Source: Ilex aquifolium (taxonomy: Eukaryota > Streptophyta > Magnoliopsida > Aquifoliales > Aquifoliaceae). Taken from it: DNA of 64,000 nt. Made by a program: the position numbers and the translations under genes. The stretch spans positions 21,023,064 to 21,087,063 of the forward strand of contig OX637397.1 of the NCBI GenBank assembly GCA_951799425.1, given 5' to 3'. The notes below the pieces were generated by a model. The model ran no database searches, was not told where the DNA came from, and worked only from the letters and a program-made list of their open reading frames with translations. Positions 41,265-53,029 of this stretch are shown in pieces (the stretch's first letter is position 1; each line of letters opens with the position of its first letter).

Positions 41265-44200
41265 AGGCGTCTGCAGTAACCACATTAGAGCTTGAGATCT
41301 GTCAAGTAAAACGCTGAGGCAAGGTTACTTCTAGACCACATTGCTCAAAGACGCATCAGAGTTGGTTAGAAAGTGTAAGACCTACTAGCTGCATGCCAAC
41401 ATCCCCCACTGTCCACCAGAGCTCCTCACCCTAGTAATCAGCCCCTGGCCATTCCAACAGTGAGGATTGGACATACTTGGACGGCTTCCCACCAGTACTA
41501 GACAATGCAAATTCTCCATCATTGGAGTAGATTATTTCACCAAATGGGCTGAAATGGAGCCCTTGGCATCAATTACAGAGCAAAAATCTCAAAACTTCAC
41601 CTGGAAATCTATAATCTACAGGTTCGGGATACCTAGGGCAATCATCTCAAACAATGGAAAGCAATTCGACAACTCTAAATTCAAAAAGTTCTATGACGAG
41701 TTGGCATAAGGAATTACTTCTCAGCCCCAGCTCATCCTCAGTCAAATGGGAAGGCTGAAGTAACTATCCAAACTATAAAGACAGCTCTAAAGACCAAACT
41801 TGAAACCTTAAAAGAACGATGGGTGGAACAAGTTCCAGATGTATTATGGGCTTACAGAACTACAACCAGGTTAGCAACTCAAGAAACGCCATTTGCCTTG
41901 GCATTCGGGACCGAGGCAGTAGCTTCTGCGGAGATAGGCATCCCATCCCCGAGGACAGAGCTCTCCGAACCCGAGTATAATGATGAGTCACTTCTGCTCA
42001 ACCTCGACCTCTTAGATGAGAAGAGTGACAGAGCCTTGCAGTGCATCACGAGTTATCATAGAAAGACAACTCAATATTACAACATGAAGGTCAGACACAA
42101 AAGCTTCAAAGTCAGAGACCTGGTCCTCAAAAAACTCCTCCCTATGGGAAAGGATCCCACTCATGGGAAGTTAGTACCCAATTGGGAAAACCCATACATA
42201 ATAACAAAGATAATCAGATCTGGGAATTACAAGCTGCAAACGGAGGAAGGAAAAATCTTGCCTCACTCCTGGAACGTGGATTGTCACACCCCATCCTGAG
42301 AGACCCTCTTTGGTTTCCCAGAGATGGAAGCGTAACTCAACACGTGGCGATACCTGCGTTTATAATGCAGTAATGCATTTAAAAATCAATAATGCCACCT
42401 AATGCCACAATCAAATAGAAAACTATATACCGGGTACACAACAGTGCCATTTTTGCCAAAATAAAGGATTAGGGATTTCATCCCTTTACAGCAAACAACA
42501 GGGAAAATAGACACTTCTGTATAGTATGTACATAACTAGATTCCTTAGTTTTCCCCCCCATCTCTACCATGCTAGTGCAGTAGTGAACCTCACTCTAGAC
42601 TTCGGCATCCTGAAACCAATAATTTTCTTGAGTGTACTGCGTATCATAATAAATGGAAATATTAAAAATAAATATGGATCAAATATCATTTCACCAAAAT
42701 ATGTTCACAATCTGAGGAGAATGTCAAAATCAAAGTGTTTTCAACTCACTTTGAAATCTCATAATCTCTGTCAATATAACAACATAATAAATAGTCCACA
42801 TATGCTATGAGTCAACAACAACATTTAAGCAATGTCAGGCTATCAACAACATTTAAGCAATGTCAAGCTATCTACAACATTTAAGCAATGTTAAGCTGTC
42901 TCACGACAACTGCACAGTGTCCAAATCAACAACATATAAGCCATGTCAAGCTATCAACAACTCTAGCACAGTGGATACTACTCAAATCACAAGCTTTTCA
43001 ACAAATCACAAGTTTTTCAACAAAACGTATTTGATCCATCATTTGCTCAACTCAACATAAATCAAGTCATTAAAACTTCATTGCACATAGTGAAATAACT
43101 CATAGTAGTCATATAATTTTATTTCCAATTATTATGAAGTAGTACACTTCACCTTTACCGTTGACAGATACCCTTCCTCGCTTTACAGTCAATCCCTATG
43201 AGCAACCGAGGTAGTAGCCTCTGATCCTAATAATTATCATATGGATTAATGCAAATGAGCATTGAATCAAAAAATAGATTAAACAATGCAAATCAATGCA
43301 CAGGAATGTGTTTCGTGATGTTTCGTTTTCACCATAATTTAACTTCAGTACTCAAAGTCCGAAGACCAATTGGCCCCTCAAGCGTTTACGAACTTGGTGG
43401 GTATCCGCTATAACCTCAAATTAGAATGTAAACCCTTATTACCACTCAACCTATGTGCACTTACAATTAGTTTAAAAGGAATCATGCATATCTTTTTATA
43501 TAGTCAAAATGCATCGTTTCGAACCACCATGCGTTACCGCACTCAAAACCCTAATCCAGATCCCTTATTTCCAGTCCAACTTCAAAATAATCAATCATAA
43601 GTTTTAAAATATGTTAATAATTCATAAATAATATAATACATGATTTCAAAATGAATTTGAAAAGCTTCGACTGATCCGAAATTGAGAAACTCTATCTTGC
43701 ACTGCTTTTCGATTCGAAATAGCAAAAAATATAACGATGTTATTTTTCAATGAAATTTCATACACATACTCAATTAACATCGACAAGATCTCAAAAAACT
43801 ACCCGACGTGCCTCGAATTGCTATCGGAAAGTTTGGCCTAAAAATCTACTATTCATCATCTTCTTCCTCCCTCTCAATTGTTGCCTAATTTTCTAAAAAA
43901 TCAACCAACTACCCAACTTTACAAGCTTTTCTCTCTCTCCACAAATCACCAAACTTCCTCAAACCAATGCCAATATCCTCCACTCTCAACCTAGTTTTAA
44001 ACTCCAGAGACTTGTTTCCTTAAATAATCCCAATGACCCACTAATTTAAGCTCAAAGGTGATCACAAACTCATTTTGACATGTTATATACATACCAGATT
44101 TTTTTTCAACATTTGGGCCAACTTTGGTCCTTAATTTCTTCCTCGTTTCTCAACCTTTTTGGGTGATTCAAATGCCTAAATTTAACCTATTTCTACCCTC

Positions 44201-44963
44201 TTTCCAACCATGTATTATGTTTGTCTAGATCATGCACAAGGTAAGTGGAAATCGAGCTCCAAAGTGACGGGTTCTTCATTTTCAAAAATTGTCACGATTT
44301 CTAATTTAATTTTTCACCCACCAAACCTCATTCTTTATCGATTCTAACTTCAAAAATGGATTCCTTGACCCTAAAAATAGTGGATTAGGCCCCCCTTCAC
44401 CTCCGAAACTTGAAATTTTGAATACCCAAAAATTTTAGTTTCAAGCTTAAACAAGGGTTTTAATTTTCTCTCACTATACACCACGGCCACTAAAGAAACT
44501 TTAGGAAATTGTTACTGAATATGAAAACAAGCTTACCTTATCACAGAATTGTGGATGATGCCTTGTAGCAAAAGTTCTCAACTTTCTCTCTCTAGCTTCT
44601 CTTCCTTCTTCTCTCTCCACGATTTCTCTCTCAAACTTTTTGATTTTGTTTAGCTTCATCCTAATCCCTTAGCCTCCTCTTATATCCTTAACCAACTCCC
44701 AAGGCTTGCATGGCCAGATTGAAGAGGAGCAAGACACCTCCTCCTTGCAAGTTGTGAAACTTCCATTGGTTGGTGATATTTTGATAATTTCCTCCAAACT
44801 CGAGTTTTTGATATTATTCTATTTAATATAATTTTTTTTATAATTATATACATATTAGAACATGCACTAAAAAAAATATTTTCCTATATTTTTTTTTTCG
44901 TACACAAGCATGCTCGGGTTTTACATGGATCATCTGAAAAAAAAATTCAGTAAACATTTGTAA
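41265..44963 (+). pseudogene. Tat integrase, interrupted by a solo LTR
   Basis: The domain includes GLDILGRLPTSTRQCKF (41466), KWAEMEPLASITEQKS and a catalytic block that reads IISNNGKQF, where SDNG is expected, so one catalytic Asp appears to be Asn. The middle is frameshifted. The C-terminal part is open at 41823-42281 (VLWAYRTTTRLATQETPFAL, AFGTEAV). The solo LTR enters at TGGAT after 42281; after it the same frame runs ten more codons to TAA at 44961-44963, the usual place for pol to end. Confidence 0.85.
42282..44925 (-). repeat. Solo LTR (chromovirus-type) inside the Tat integrase
   Basis: The unit is 2644 bp with a perfect duplication TGGAT (42277-42281 and 44926-44930). In minus orientation it starts TGTAAAACCCGAG and ends GGGGTGTGACA, the termini of plant Del/Tekay-type LTRs. 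A GA-rich transcribed-leader-like stretch lies near 44560-44650. No coding sequence is present. The same LTR family occurs at 58600-61086 and, truncated, at 54814-57306. Confidence 0.88.
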
Positions 44964-45017
44964 AAGTCCATCTTCAATAAAACGACAAGTTTCGGCTCAG
45001 TCAACACACCATTGCTA

Positions 45018-45365
45018 GCTTAAAACAAAATATGGACTCTTCAGCCCATAAACAAAAGATGAGAACTTCAGCTCATAAGTAAACGATGAGCTATTCAGCT
45101 CATAAACAAAAGATGGGTTCTTCAACCCATAGACAAAAGATGAGCTCTTTAGCTCATAAACAAAACATGGGCTCTTCAGCCCATAGACAAAAGAGGAGCT
45201 CTTTAGCTCATAAACAAAAGATAGGCTCTTTAGCCCATAAACAAAAGATAAGATCATAAGCTCATAAACAAAAGATGGGTTGTTCAGCTTATAAAAAAAA
45301 AATGAGTTCTTCAGCTCATAAACAAACGATGAGCTCTTCAACTCATGGGCTCATCAGCTCATAAA
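45018..45365. repeat. 27-bp tandem repeat, about 12 units
   Basis: The unit reads about AACAAAAGATGAGCTCTTCAG then CTCATA, repeated with substitutions. Each unit contains a small hairpin (GAGCTNNTNAGCTC). Because 27 is divisible by three, the minus strand stays open and gives a nine-residue repeat around SSFVYELKS. It lies between pol and the antisense gene, where Tat/Ogre elements often carry tandem arrays. Confidence 0.88.
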
Positions 45366-45592
45366 CAAAGCTCCTAGCAAGCAGCTAAATTTTGTAGGCT
45401 AAAGGCAGGCCTTAGACTTGGCAAAATTTAGATTCACTTCCAAAAGAACAGAGTTCTCCTTGAAGCAAAGGGGTAGAGGGGAAAAACAAAAATACAAAGC
45501 AATTTCAGAAGAATATTTTCATTTCTCAAAAAGCAAAGTACAAGATCTTCTAAATACACAAAGAAGCAAAAAACAGAAATTTCTCAAAAATC

Positions 45593-48091
45593 CTAAGTCC
45601 CTACTATAGGATTAGAAATGTCTTTTAGCAGCTCAGCGGTAGGAAGAGAAGCCTCAAATGGCTCAGGAGCAGAAGAAACAGTTGAAGAGAGAGGAGCCTC
45701 AGTAAGGATAAGAGCAAGAGCTTCAACTTCAGCTGGTGGTAAAGTTACCCCAGGAGTCTGAGCCTCAAGGTCAGCAGAGACATTTGCAGGAGCTAAGACC
45801 TCTACCTCCTTCTCAACACTTGACTTATCCTTCTCCTTATCCAATGGAAGTTCGAATTCAAAGTCCAGGTCTGGATACTTCTCCACAGGTTGATCCTAAA
45901 AAGCAAGGTACCTAGTGGCCCAGTTGGTAGCAGCCTCGTCCTTAAGCTTAGCGATCAGAGCATCCTTCTTCTGAGTTGCAGCCTTCTCAGCCTCAATCTC
46001 CTTCAGTAGAGTAGTGTTGACCTCAGCCAACATGTCATACTCTTGTTTCAGTGTCTCGAAGGATTCAAGGGCCTCTAAGGCATCCTTGCGAGCCTGGAGC
46101 AAGCGGTTTGGTTTCACTTTGAGCTCATCCTTGGCTTTTCTAGCTTCAGTCTCCAGAACCTTGTTGGTAGAGGCCAACCCCTCAACCTAAGCTTTGATGT
46201 CGTCATTAGAAAAGGCCAGCTCAGAAACCTTGAGCTCAGATGCCCTCGAAGACTTCTGAGCCTGCTCAGCTGTGCTCTCAAGAGCTCAGACCCTATTTAC
46301 CAAAGCACTTACATAAATGGCTAGCTAAAAAAACACAAGGAGAATTCAAGCTTAGTAAAAACTATTTACTTAAAAGCAAAAGCAAAACTCAAAGAGATCA
46401 TGACTTACTGAAGCCGTGGCGTACAAGGCGGTAGTAGCACAAGTGTGCAAAGGGATCATCGAAGCCTCCTGAATGTTGGGCTCAGGGATGACTGAGGCAA
46501 TGGTCTCAGCGGCAAGACTCACATTCCTGATGAGCGAATCCTTGCCTTTCTCAACCTTTGCTGGTAAACCTTCCACACGTAGACGAGGACTCTTCTCGAT
46601 GGACAGGGAAGAGGAAGACCCTCGCAGGAGAGGAGCTATGGACTCTAGAGCTCCAGCGACCTCTGCTGACGAAGGGGAGGATGAGGCCCCACCACAACCA
46701 GTGGACCCCTCAAAGGGAGGAGAGGAGACCCCTTGAGAAGAAGAAGTCATAACTACCTTATGTGAAGTCGGCGGATGTGAGAGGATCATTTGAGGAGGAA
46801 GAGGTGGTGGAGAAGGCGGGGGCACTTATGTCCTCTGCACCTTTAAAGGAGGGTCAAGCTCAGATCCTGCTCCGACCTTCCGTTTTCCAGCAGCTTTGCC
46901 TCTCCTCATCTAGGATATTTTAGCCCTCACTGCCTCAACATCAGGAGCCATCGAACTGGAACAGAAGAAAGTAAACAGGTCAGCTAACACAGAAACAAAA
47001 TAGAGATAAAGGGGGAAGAGTCTTACTAGTAGGGTCTTCTGCACCGACTATGGAGAGGGGAATTGGAGTCTCAATTATCATATCGGGAGGGCTGAACCCA
47101 AACTTGGTAAGCACAGAATGCTTGATTAAGTTGGAGTACTTCTCCAGGCAGCAATCTTCAAGTCCCAGCAAGGCAAGCCTATCCTAAGCTCCAAGCTCGG
47201 GAGGAATACCTGAGACAACCCAAGGAAATAAGGTCAGCAAGAAAAATACAAAAACAAAATAAGCTAAGTTAAACCTCCCCTAAACAAGGACTCACCCTGG
47301 TTGTCAGGACCTGACCAAGAACGAGGGACAGGAAGGGCGTCATCGGCATTGCTCAGGTCAAACTCCCATTCCTTCCCTAACACAAAGAAGAATAGTTTCT
47401 TCCAATTCTTGTGAGAGCTTGGCAGATCTGTGATCAAGGCTGGGGTCTTCACCCGTTTGGAGATGTACAAAAATCCGTCAGAAGGGAACTTGACGTTGAA
47501 GTATTTCATGAGCAAAGGAACCGAAGGGGTACCGAGTTCATTTTTCTTAAAAAATACAAGGAGGCCTACCAAGACACCCCAGAAGTTAGGGGAGATCTGA
47601 GCAGGGCAGACATTGAAGTGTTGGAGGACATATTTGATGAAGGGGTGTATGGGGAACCTAAGACCATTTTCTAGAGAGGCTACAAAGAAATAGGTCTTCT
47701 CAGGGACCTCAGAATCATATCTTATATCTACAGAAGGGATTCAATAGCGCATGCCCTTGGGAAAGTCAAACCTCGCAGATAGGACACTCATAAAATGAGG
47801 TGTAACCTCACTATGACCTATTATGTTTGAAGCGCGGGGAGTAGGTTCAGAGCCCTCAACGCTACCTGAGGGCCCAGTTTTACCCTTTTTAGTTTTTCCT
47901 TTTCAAGATCGCTTAGAACTCGAAGAAGACCCTGGTAAAGACAAACGCACCTCGGCCCTCTCTTCCGCATCAACCCCAGGGAAGTTATCTATTTCATCGC
48001 ATATATCCCCTAGGTCATCCTCCTCTATTTCTAGGGACCTATCACCCATGGTGAGAGAGACAGACGAAGTAGTGACTTCGTAAGATACAGA
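45593..48091 (-). pseudogene. Antisense spliced gene of the Tat element (putative gypsy-type transposon domain)
   Basis: The gene runs against gag-pol. Inferred exons (minus strand) are 48091-47296, 47209-47027, 46955-46409 and 46324-45593, with GT-AG borders (GTGAGT/CTCAG, GTAAGA/TTCCAG, GTAAGT/TTTTAG). The product has an acidic N-terminus (LEIEEDDLGD), then the domain known in Pfam as putative gypsy-type transposon (SPNFWGVLVGLLVFFKKNEL, HKNWKKLFFFVLGKEW). A Pro/Ser-rich linker, a long coiled coil (about 45900-46190) and an acidic tail follow. The first ATG seems lost (ATA at 48089-48091, where the second copy has ATG), and several in-frame stops show decay. Its function is not established; similar antisense ORFs exist in Grande and other Tat elements. 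Confidence 0.78.
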
Positions 48092-48792
48092 TATAACTGG
48101 GCAAGAGAAAGGAAGATTGAAAGAGTTGTAAAGGGGGGAACACGAGTAAAGCAATCCCTAAAAGCCTAGGGGTAAAGACACCAGCGACTGAAGAGAAAGA
48201 CTCTAGAAGTAGAGTAGGGAACCAAGAAGAGAGGAAGAAAGGACATGGCAAGACCTCGATTCCTAAAGTAACAAAAGCAAAAAGTCCAAAAATTAAACAA
48301 CCACCTCGAATTTGAGGGATCCAGAACGAAAGAGAAGGAGAAGGAACAGAGCAAAGGACGTACCTAGCGGGAAAAATCGACAAACTAGGAACCAAGAGAA
48401 AGTCTGAACAGATTAGGCCAGCCACGCAGAACCTTCGGAGAAAAATTGGGAATTTTTTTCTGAAAACCCTAGATCTTCGGCAAATTTGGGAAGATGAAAT
48501 TGAAAGGGAATAGGAGAAAAAGTAACGCCTGAAGAAAGAATGTGAAGAGGGTTTGAGAAAATGAAAGACGATTTTTTCGTCTGCAATAGCATTTAAAGCC
48601 AAGCATACATAGACCCTTGAAATAAGGGACGTGTACGAGAAACGAGGGATGAATGATTACATGTTCACCATAACCGTCAAAATAAATTCCCATCATGCGC
48701 AAATCGAGGTCGACCCCTAGCAACCTCACTCATCTCAGTCATGGAATAATCCCTACTCAAATCATCATATTTGACTAGGGACTGGGGGGCAA
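48092..48792. other. Region between the antisense gene start and the 3' LTR
   Basis: This would hold the antisense promoter and leader. No motif is certain. The polypurine tract GGGACTGGGGGGCAA (48779-48793) abuts the 3' LTR and serves plus-strand synthesis. Confidence 0.6.
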
Positions 48793-49354
48793 CAGATGGT
48801 ACCACAAAAATACCTAAGGTTGAGCTCGATAACCCAGGTCATGCTACTCAGGTCGGGAGCTCAGCTCATCTATATTATTTATAGACCTCGAGCTTAGACC
48901 TCAACTCCCTATGTCCACATCTCGAAGAAGGCGGTGCAAAGGACAGCTGGATCCCACCGAGTACCCCTTTTTTGTAGCAATATCTATTCAGCAGGCACAA
49001 GTCTCGTTGCGCAATAAGAGAGGGGGCAAAGATCTCACCTTAGATCAAGCAAGACCCAGAAATAACTATAAATATGAGCCAAAGCCCTCAAACGTAAAGG
49101 ACAAGCCATTGTAGCCTCACAAAAACACTCTGTAAACTTCACACAGTAATCAATACTTTCAGGAGCAAGACACTCCATTGAGAGTGGATTAGCCGAGCTC
49201 CCGAACTGGTGAACCACTATAAATATTCTGTGCAATCATCCGCTTATCCCCAAATCCTATTCTCTAGAGCTCTGGAGCTCAAACTGAACTACGTTTAACT
49301 GTTCAATACATTTTATATTCACATCACTGCTCAATCGTGTTAAGAACATCATCA
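48793..49354 (+). repeat. 3' LTR of the Tat element
   Basis: The LTR is 562 bp and ends CATCATCA. Its first two bases appear mutated (CA instead of TG). It matches the 5' LTR except that the 124-bp duplication is absent. A TATAAATA box lies near 49067. Confidence 0.9.
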
Positions 49355-49404
49355 AGATGTTTATTAATTTATTATTTATTGGATTCTAAATATGTTATTA
49401 TGTT

Positions 49405-50075
49405 TTGTCATTCATATTTATGTTGAACCTCATGAAACTTGAATTTGTCGCCCTTAACATTACTGGCAAAAACTCTCTCTCCTGGATCCTTGATGTTGAG
49501 ATCCATTTAACTGCTATGAAACTAAAAAACACATTCAAAGCAAATAATATCGCATTCACACAAGACCGTACAAAGGCATTGATTTTTCTTCACTATTATA
49601 TAGATGAAGGTTTAAAAAGTGAGTACCTCATGGTAAAGAATCCACTAGATCTTTGGCACAATTTGAAATAAAGGTATAACCATCAAAAGATAATTATTTT
49701 GCCAATTGCTCGTAATAAATGGGCGCACATGAAGTTGCAGGATTTTAAAAGTGTGAGCGACTATAATTCGGTATTGTTCAGAATCAATTCACAACTAACA
49801 TTATATGGACAAATTATTATTGAGGATAAAATGTTACAAAAGATATTTATCACATTTCATGCCTCTAATGTGCTTTTATAGCACCAATATAGAGAGCATA
49901 GGTTCAAAAAATATTCTGAACTGATATCATGTCTTCTTCTTGCCGATCAAAAAAATGAGTTTTTGATTAAAAATCACATTTTTTGCCCGACTAGATCTAA
50001 AGCATTCGTTGAAGTGAATGTTACTTTGTACCATGGTCATGGTCATGGTCGTGTTTATGGTTGCTTGATTTTCGA
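49405..50075 (+). pseudogene. Gag-like retrotransposon protein remnant
   Basis: The reading resembles the gag-like proteins common in plant genomes: KLEFVALNITGKNSLSWILD, VEIHLTAMKLKNTF and ALIFLHYYIDEGLKSEYL, with a TAA after LWHNLK (49672). It continues with LPIARNKWAHMKLQDFKS, ITFHASNVLL, a stop, HQYREHRFKKYSELISCLLL and a His/Gly-rich tail (HGHGHGR). No protease or RT follows. It starts 50 bp after the Tat element and is not part of it. Confidence 0.75.
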
Positions 50076-51312
50076 AAGTTACTCTCAAGTGCAAGTGGTC
50101 AAGAAGTAATACATTTCGATGAAGTAAGAAGTCGAACCACAGGGATAAGAAATTTAGAGGCAACGGTAAAGGAAGAGCAATAAAAATTTAAGGAAGTAGT
50201 CAATAGGTTTGAATAGCAATTGCAAGTAAATTAAAGGTAAACACTTGGGAAAACAACCCTTTAGCTTGGTGATCTGGATATGTTCATATGCATCAGATAA
50301 TTATATTTATGCAATTTATAATAACTCAATTGATTTTCAACGTCAGCGTGGTCAACCAGAAAATATTTCTTTAAAATACAATTGGGTTGACTGATATGAA
50401 AATAAGATTTGAAAAACTAGTTTTATAAAACTCGCAAGGAATTATAAGCATTGAATATACTAAGAACCCAATCTTGTTAAAAAACAATCAAATAATTGTC
50501 TAGAGCATAAAATTTTGCTAAAAACATTCAATCAATCTTCAAAAAAAATTAAGGATTTATCATTAAGATCAAAATAAGAATTATATAAAATAACTATTCA
50601 TTTGAACAATCAAAAATCCATACCCTAACTAAAAAGTACAAGAAAACTACTCACTGACCATGGGTATATCTCAAAATCTAAAAAAAAAAAAAGGAAAAAC
50701 TAAAGAGAAGGATCCTCACTCAATACATGAGAGGTAATATTTATACTAGGGAGTATAAGCTTAATCTTGATACAAGTTCTTACAAAAAAAGAGTATTTTT
50801 AGGTCAAATCTCATGCATTAGAGTCAAACGGCACGTCCCAACGATCTTTCAGCTTCCGGACAATACAAAGTCTCCGGAAATCCATCACCAGTTGTGTCCG
50901 AACGACATGGGAGCATCCAAACGACATTCTCGTATCGTTAGGCTTGCGTCTGGACGATCTCCACTTTTTGAAAATTCTTGACTCCTCTTGGTTTTTGTGC
51001 AATCAACCTTGGGGAGAGCGTTCAAATAGGGATACTTTTCTGTCAAACTTCTATTTGAATCGTCAACTCATCCCTTCTTCTAACATGACATTTCCTTTTT
51101 CATTTGCTCAGTTTCCATCATCTTATTACAACCCCAAACCACTTTATTTATTTGCAAAATAAATCAAACAACTAGAACAAATATCTAGCCTGAAAATTAG
51201 ACAATTCAACATATCCAAATCAAAATAATGTGTAAATAATCCATCATTAATTATAATAAAAATAGTACTTTTGGTGGTTAGCCATACCCCCCAACCAGAA
51301 TATTACTAGTCC
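50076..51312. other. AT-rich sequence, nothing recognised
   Basis: Short ORFs are present without family resemblance. The stretch 50070-50160 resembles retrotransposon flank sequence but no LTR end or duplication could be fixed. Confidence 0.45.
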
Positions 51313-51315
51313 TTA

Positions 51316-51681
51316 GAGCAACTCCAAAGGGAGTTGCCATTTTGGGGTGTCAAATCACTCATTTGCAACCTTCAACAGTGTTTTGGCACCCCTGAATTAT
51401 AAATCTGCTCCAATGGTAGGTGCCAAAATGGGGAGCCATTTTCATATTTTATTCATCAATCTATAAGAATCGTTGGATTTATATTCATCTAACAGATCTA
51501 TATTCATCAACCCATTTGCAACCTCTCCCTTTCTCTCTCCAGAGTTGCCAAAAATGCCACCCCAAGACCCTTGATGTCATTTTCCAACCTCATATGCCAC
51601 CTCATTTGGAGTGAAAATTTTTGAATTTAGGGTGGCATATGGGGTATGCCACCTCATATGCCACCCCCCTTGGAGTTGCTC
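51316..51681. mobile_element. MITE of PIF/Harbinger type
   Basis: The element is 366 bp with inverted ends GAGCAACTCCAAAGGG and CCCTTGGAGTTGCTC. A 3-bp duplication TTA (51313-51315 and 51682-51684) is the signature of Harbinger/Tourist elements. GGTGGCATATG and ATATGCCACC motifs repeat inside the right half. Confidence 0.85.
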
Positions 51682-51684
51682 TTA

Positions 51685-53029
51685 GTAATACATTGATCTC
51701 AAAAATTAAAAACAAAACATCCTAAATAAAATAAAGCACGAATCTATTTCCGTAAGATTCATGATTACATTTAACATATGCAACAAGTATTTAAACTCCA
51801 AGATTACCCCTAGTGGACGAGTTTAGTCTGGTTTACAATGAAGATACCTACAAACTTCATTCAATTTATTAATAGCCTGAATCATAAACATAACTTGAAC
51901 CAAACATTAAGCCAAGAAAACATCCAATTGTAACACAAATAAGTCAACATAAAGCTCCATCATAGAACAAAATATTATATGACGGTATTCACATATTGGG
52001 TTCTCATTCAACAATCGTGTGTGATATGAAATAATTATGCAAGCCTAGAAATTTAGCCAACAATATCTTATCTCCTCAACTATCAACAATTAGCTTTAAT
52101 GCAAACCTTACAAAAGTATACACTCAACAAAAAATTTACTTAGATTATAGTGACTATTCACACTTTATAGTACTGTATTTGAGCAGAATTAATGGAAACC
52201 AAAATAATAGATGACTCACATGTATTCATATCAAATAACCATTTTTTTCAATGGAATGACTTAACATAATCTCATGAAAGGAAATCAATAGCATATATTA
52301 CAACATAATTGTCAATTCTCTCCTCATTCACCTAATTTATTCATCAACCAACATACTCTTGAGATCAATTAGGTCTTTTCATGGTTGTAATGAGGCCTCG
52401 GGATAAGGGTTTCTAAAGCGAAGGATATATTCAAGAATCCAAAAAACTATCCCGATAGAATATTACTTTTCTTAACCATATTCTTCAACTGTTTTTCCTT
52501 TCCCATCATCCAGAAGCACTCTTTACTGATGCAATCTCACACTTTTTTTCTCTTCTTTTCATTCTTTTGCATCTTTATTTCTCTTCTTTTTTTTCAATCA
52601 ATAGCAATGGTTTTTTCTTATTTTTTTCTACAAACTCAACATTATGCACATACATTTTCACTTGATAACATAAGCATGAGAACTTCACATCTTTTTTTTC
52701 TTTTTCAGAAACCAACATCACTCACTTATGATATGCTATAAAATTAATCCGGGGATAACAAAGTAGGATAAAATATTTTATATTTTTGGCTTGGTTATTA
52801 TATAGGGCTTAAGAATCAAAATTATTCAAAAGAGACTCAATTAGGACTCCTAGGAAGGACAATAATAACAAAAGAACATGGTTAAGACTCAAATTAAATC
52901 ACCAACGACCTAAAATCATATCTCAAGAGCTATTGACAACATATTTCAAATGCAAATAATTCATAAATATAACAATTATTCGCAACACTAATAGTGACCA
53001 AAACAAACATAATGAGATTTGTTGCGGGA
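51685..53029. other. AT-rich sequence, nothing recognised
   Basis: No gene, long repeat or transposon terminus is supported. T-rich low-complexity sequence occupies about 52540-52640. Confidence 0.5.

Larger units (their letters stand above)
38096..49354 (+). mobile_element. Ty3/gypsy retrotransposon, Tat lineage, with antisense gene (inactive)
   Basis: The element is 11.3 kb, flanked by a perfect AGATG duplication (38091-38095 and 49355-49359), with LTRs at 38096-38794 and 48793-49354. Order on the plus strand: gag, an internal deletion, the end of RT, RNase H, a second archaeal-like RNase H, integrase. Then come a tandem repeat and a spliced gene on the opposite strand (45593-48091). Dual RNase H and an extra ORF in the 3' half are hallmarks of plant Tat elements such as Ogre, Retand and Grande. 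A 2.6-kb solo LTR is inserted at the end of integrase. Confidence 0.92.

Noticed and set aside
45015-45341. A minus-strand protein made of nine-residue repeats
   Set aside because: It is the translation of a 27-bp tandem DNA repeat; no start context or matching protein is known.
48042-48602. A 186-codon minus-strand frame upstream of the antisense gene, rich in Phe, Ser and Leu
   Set aside because: It overlaps the leader of the antisense gene in another frame and its composition is that of translated pyrimidine-rich DNA.
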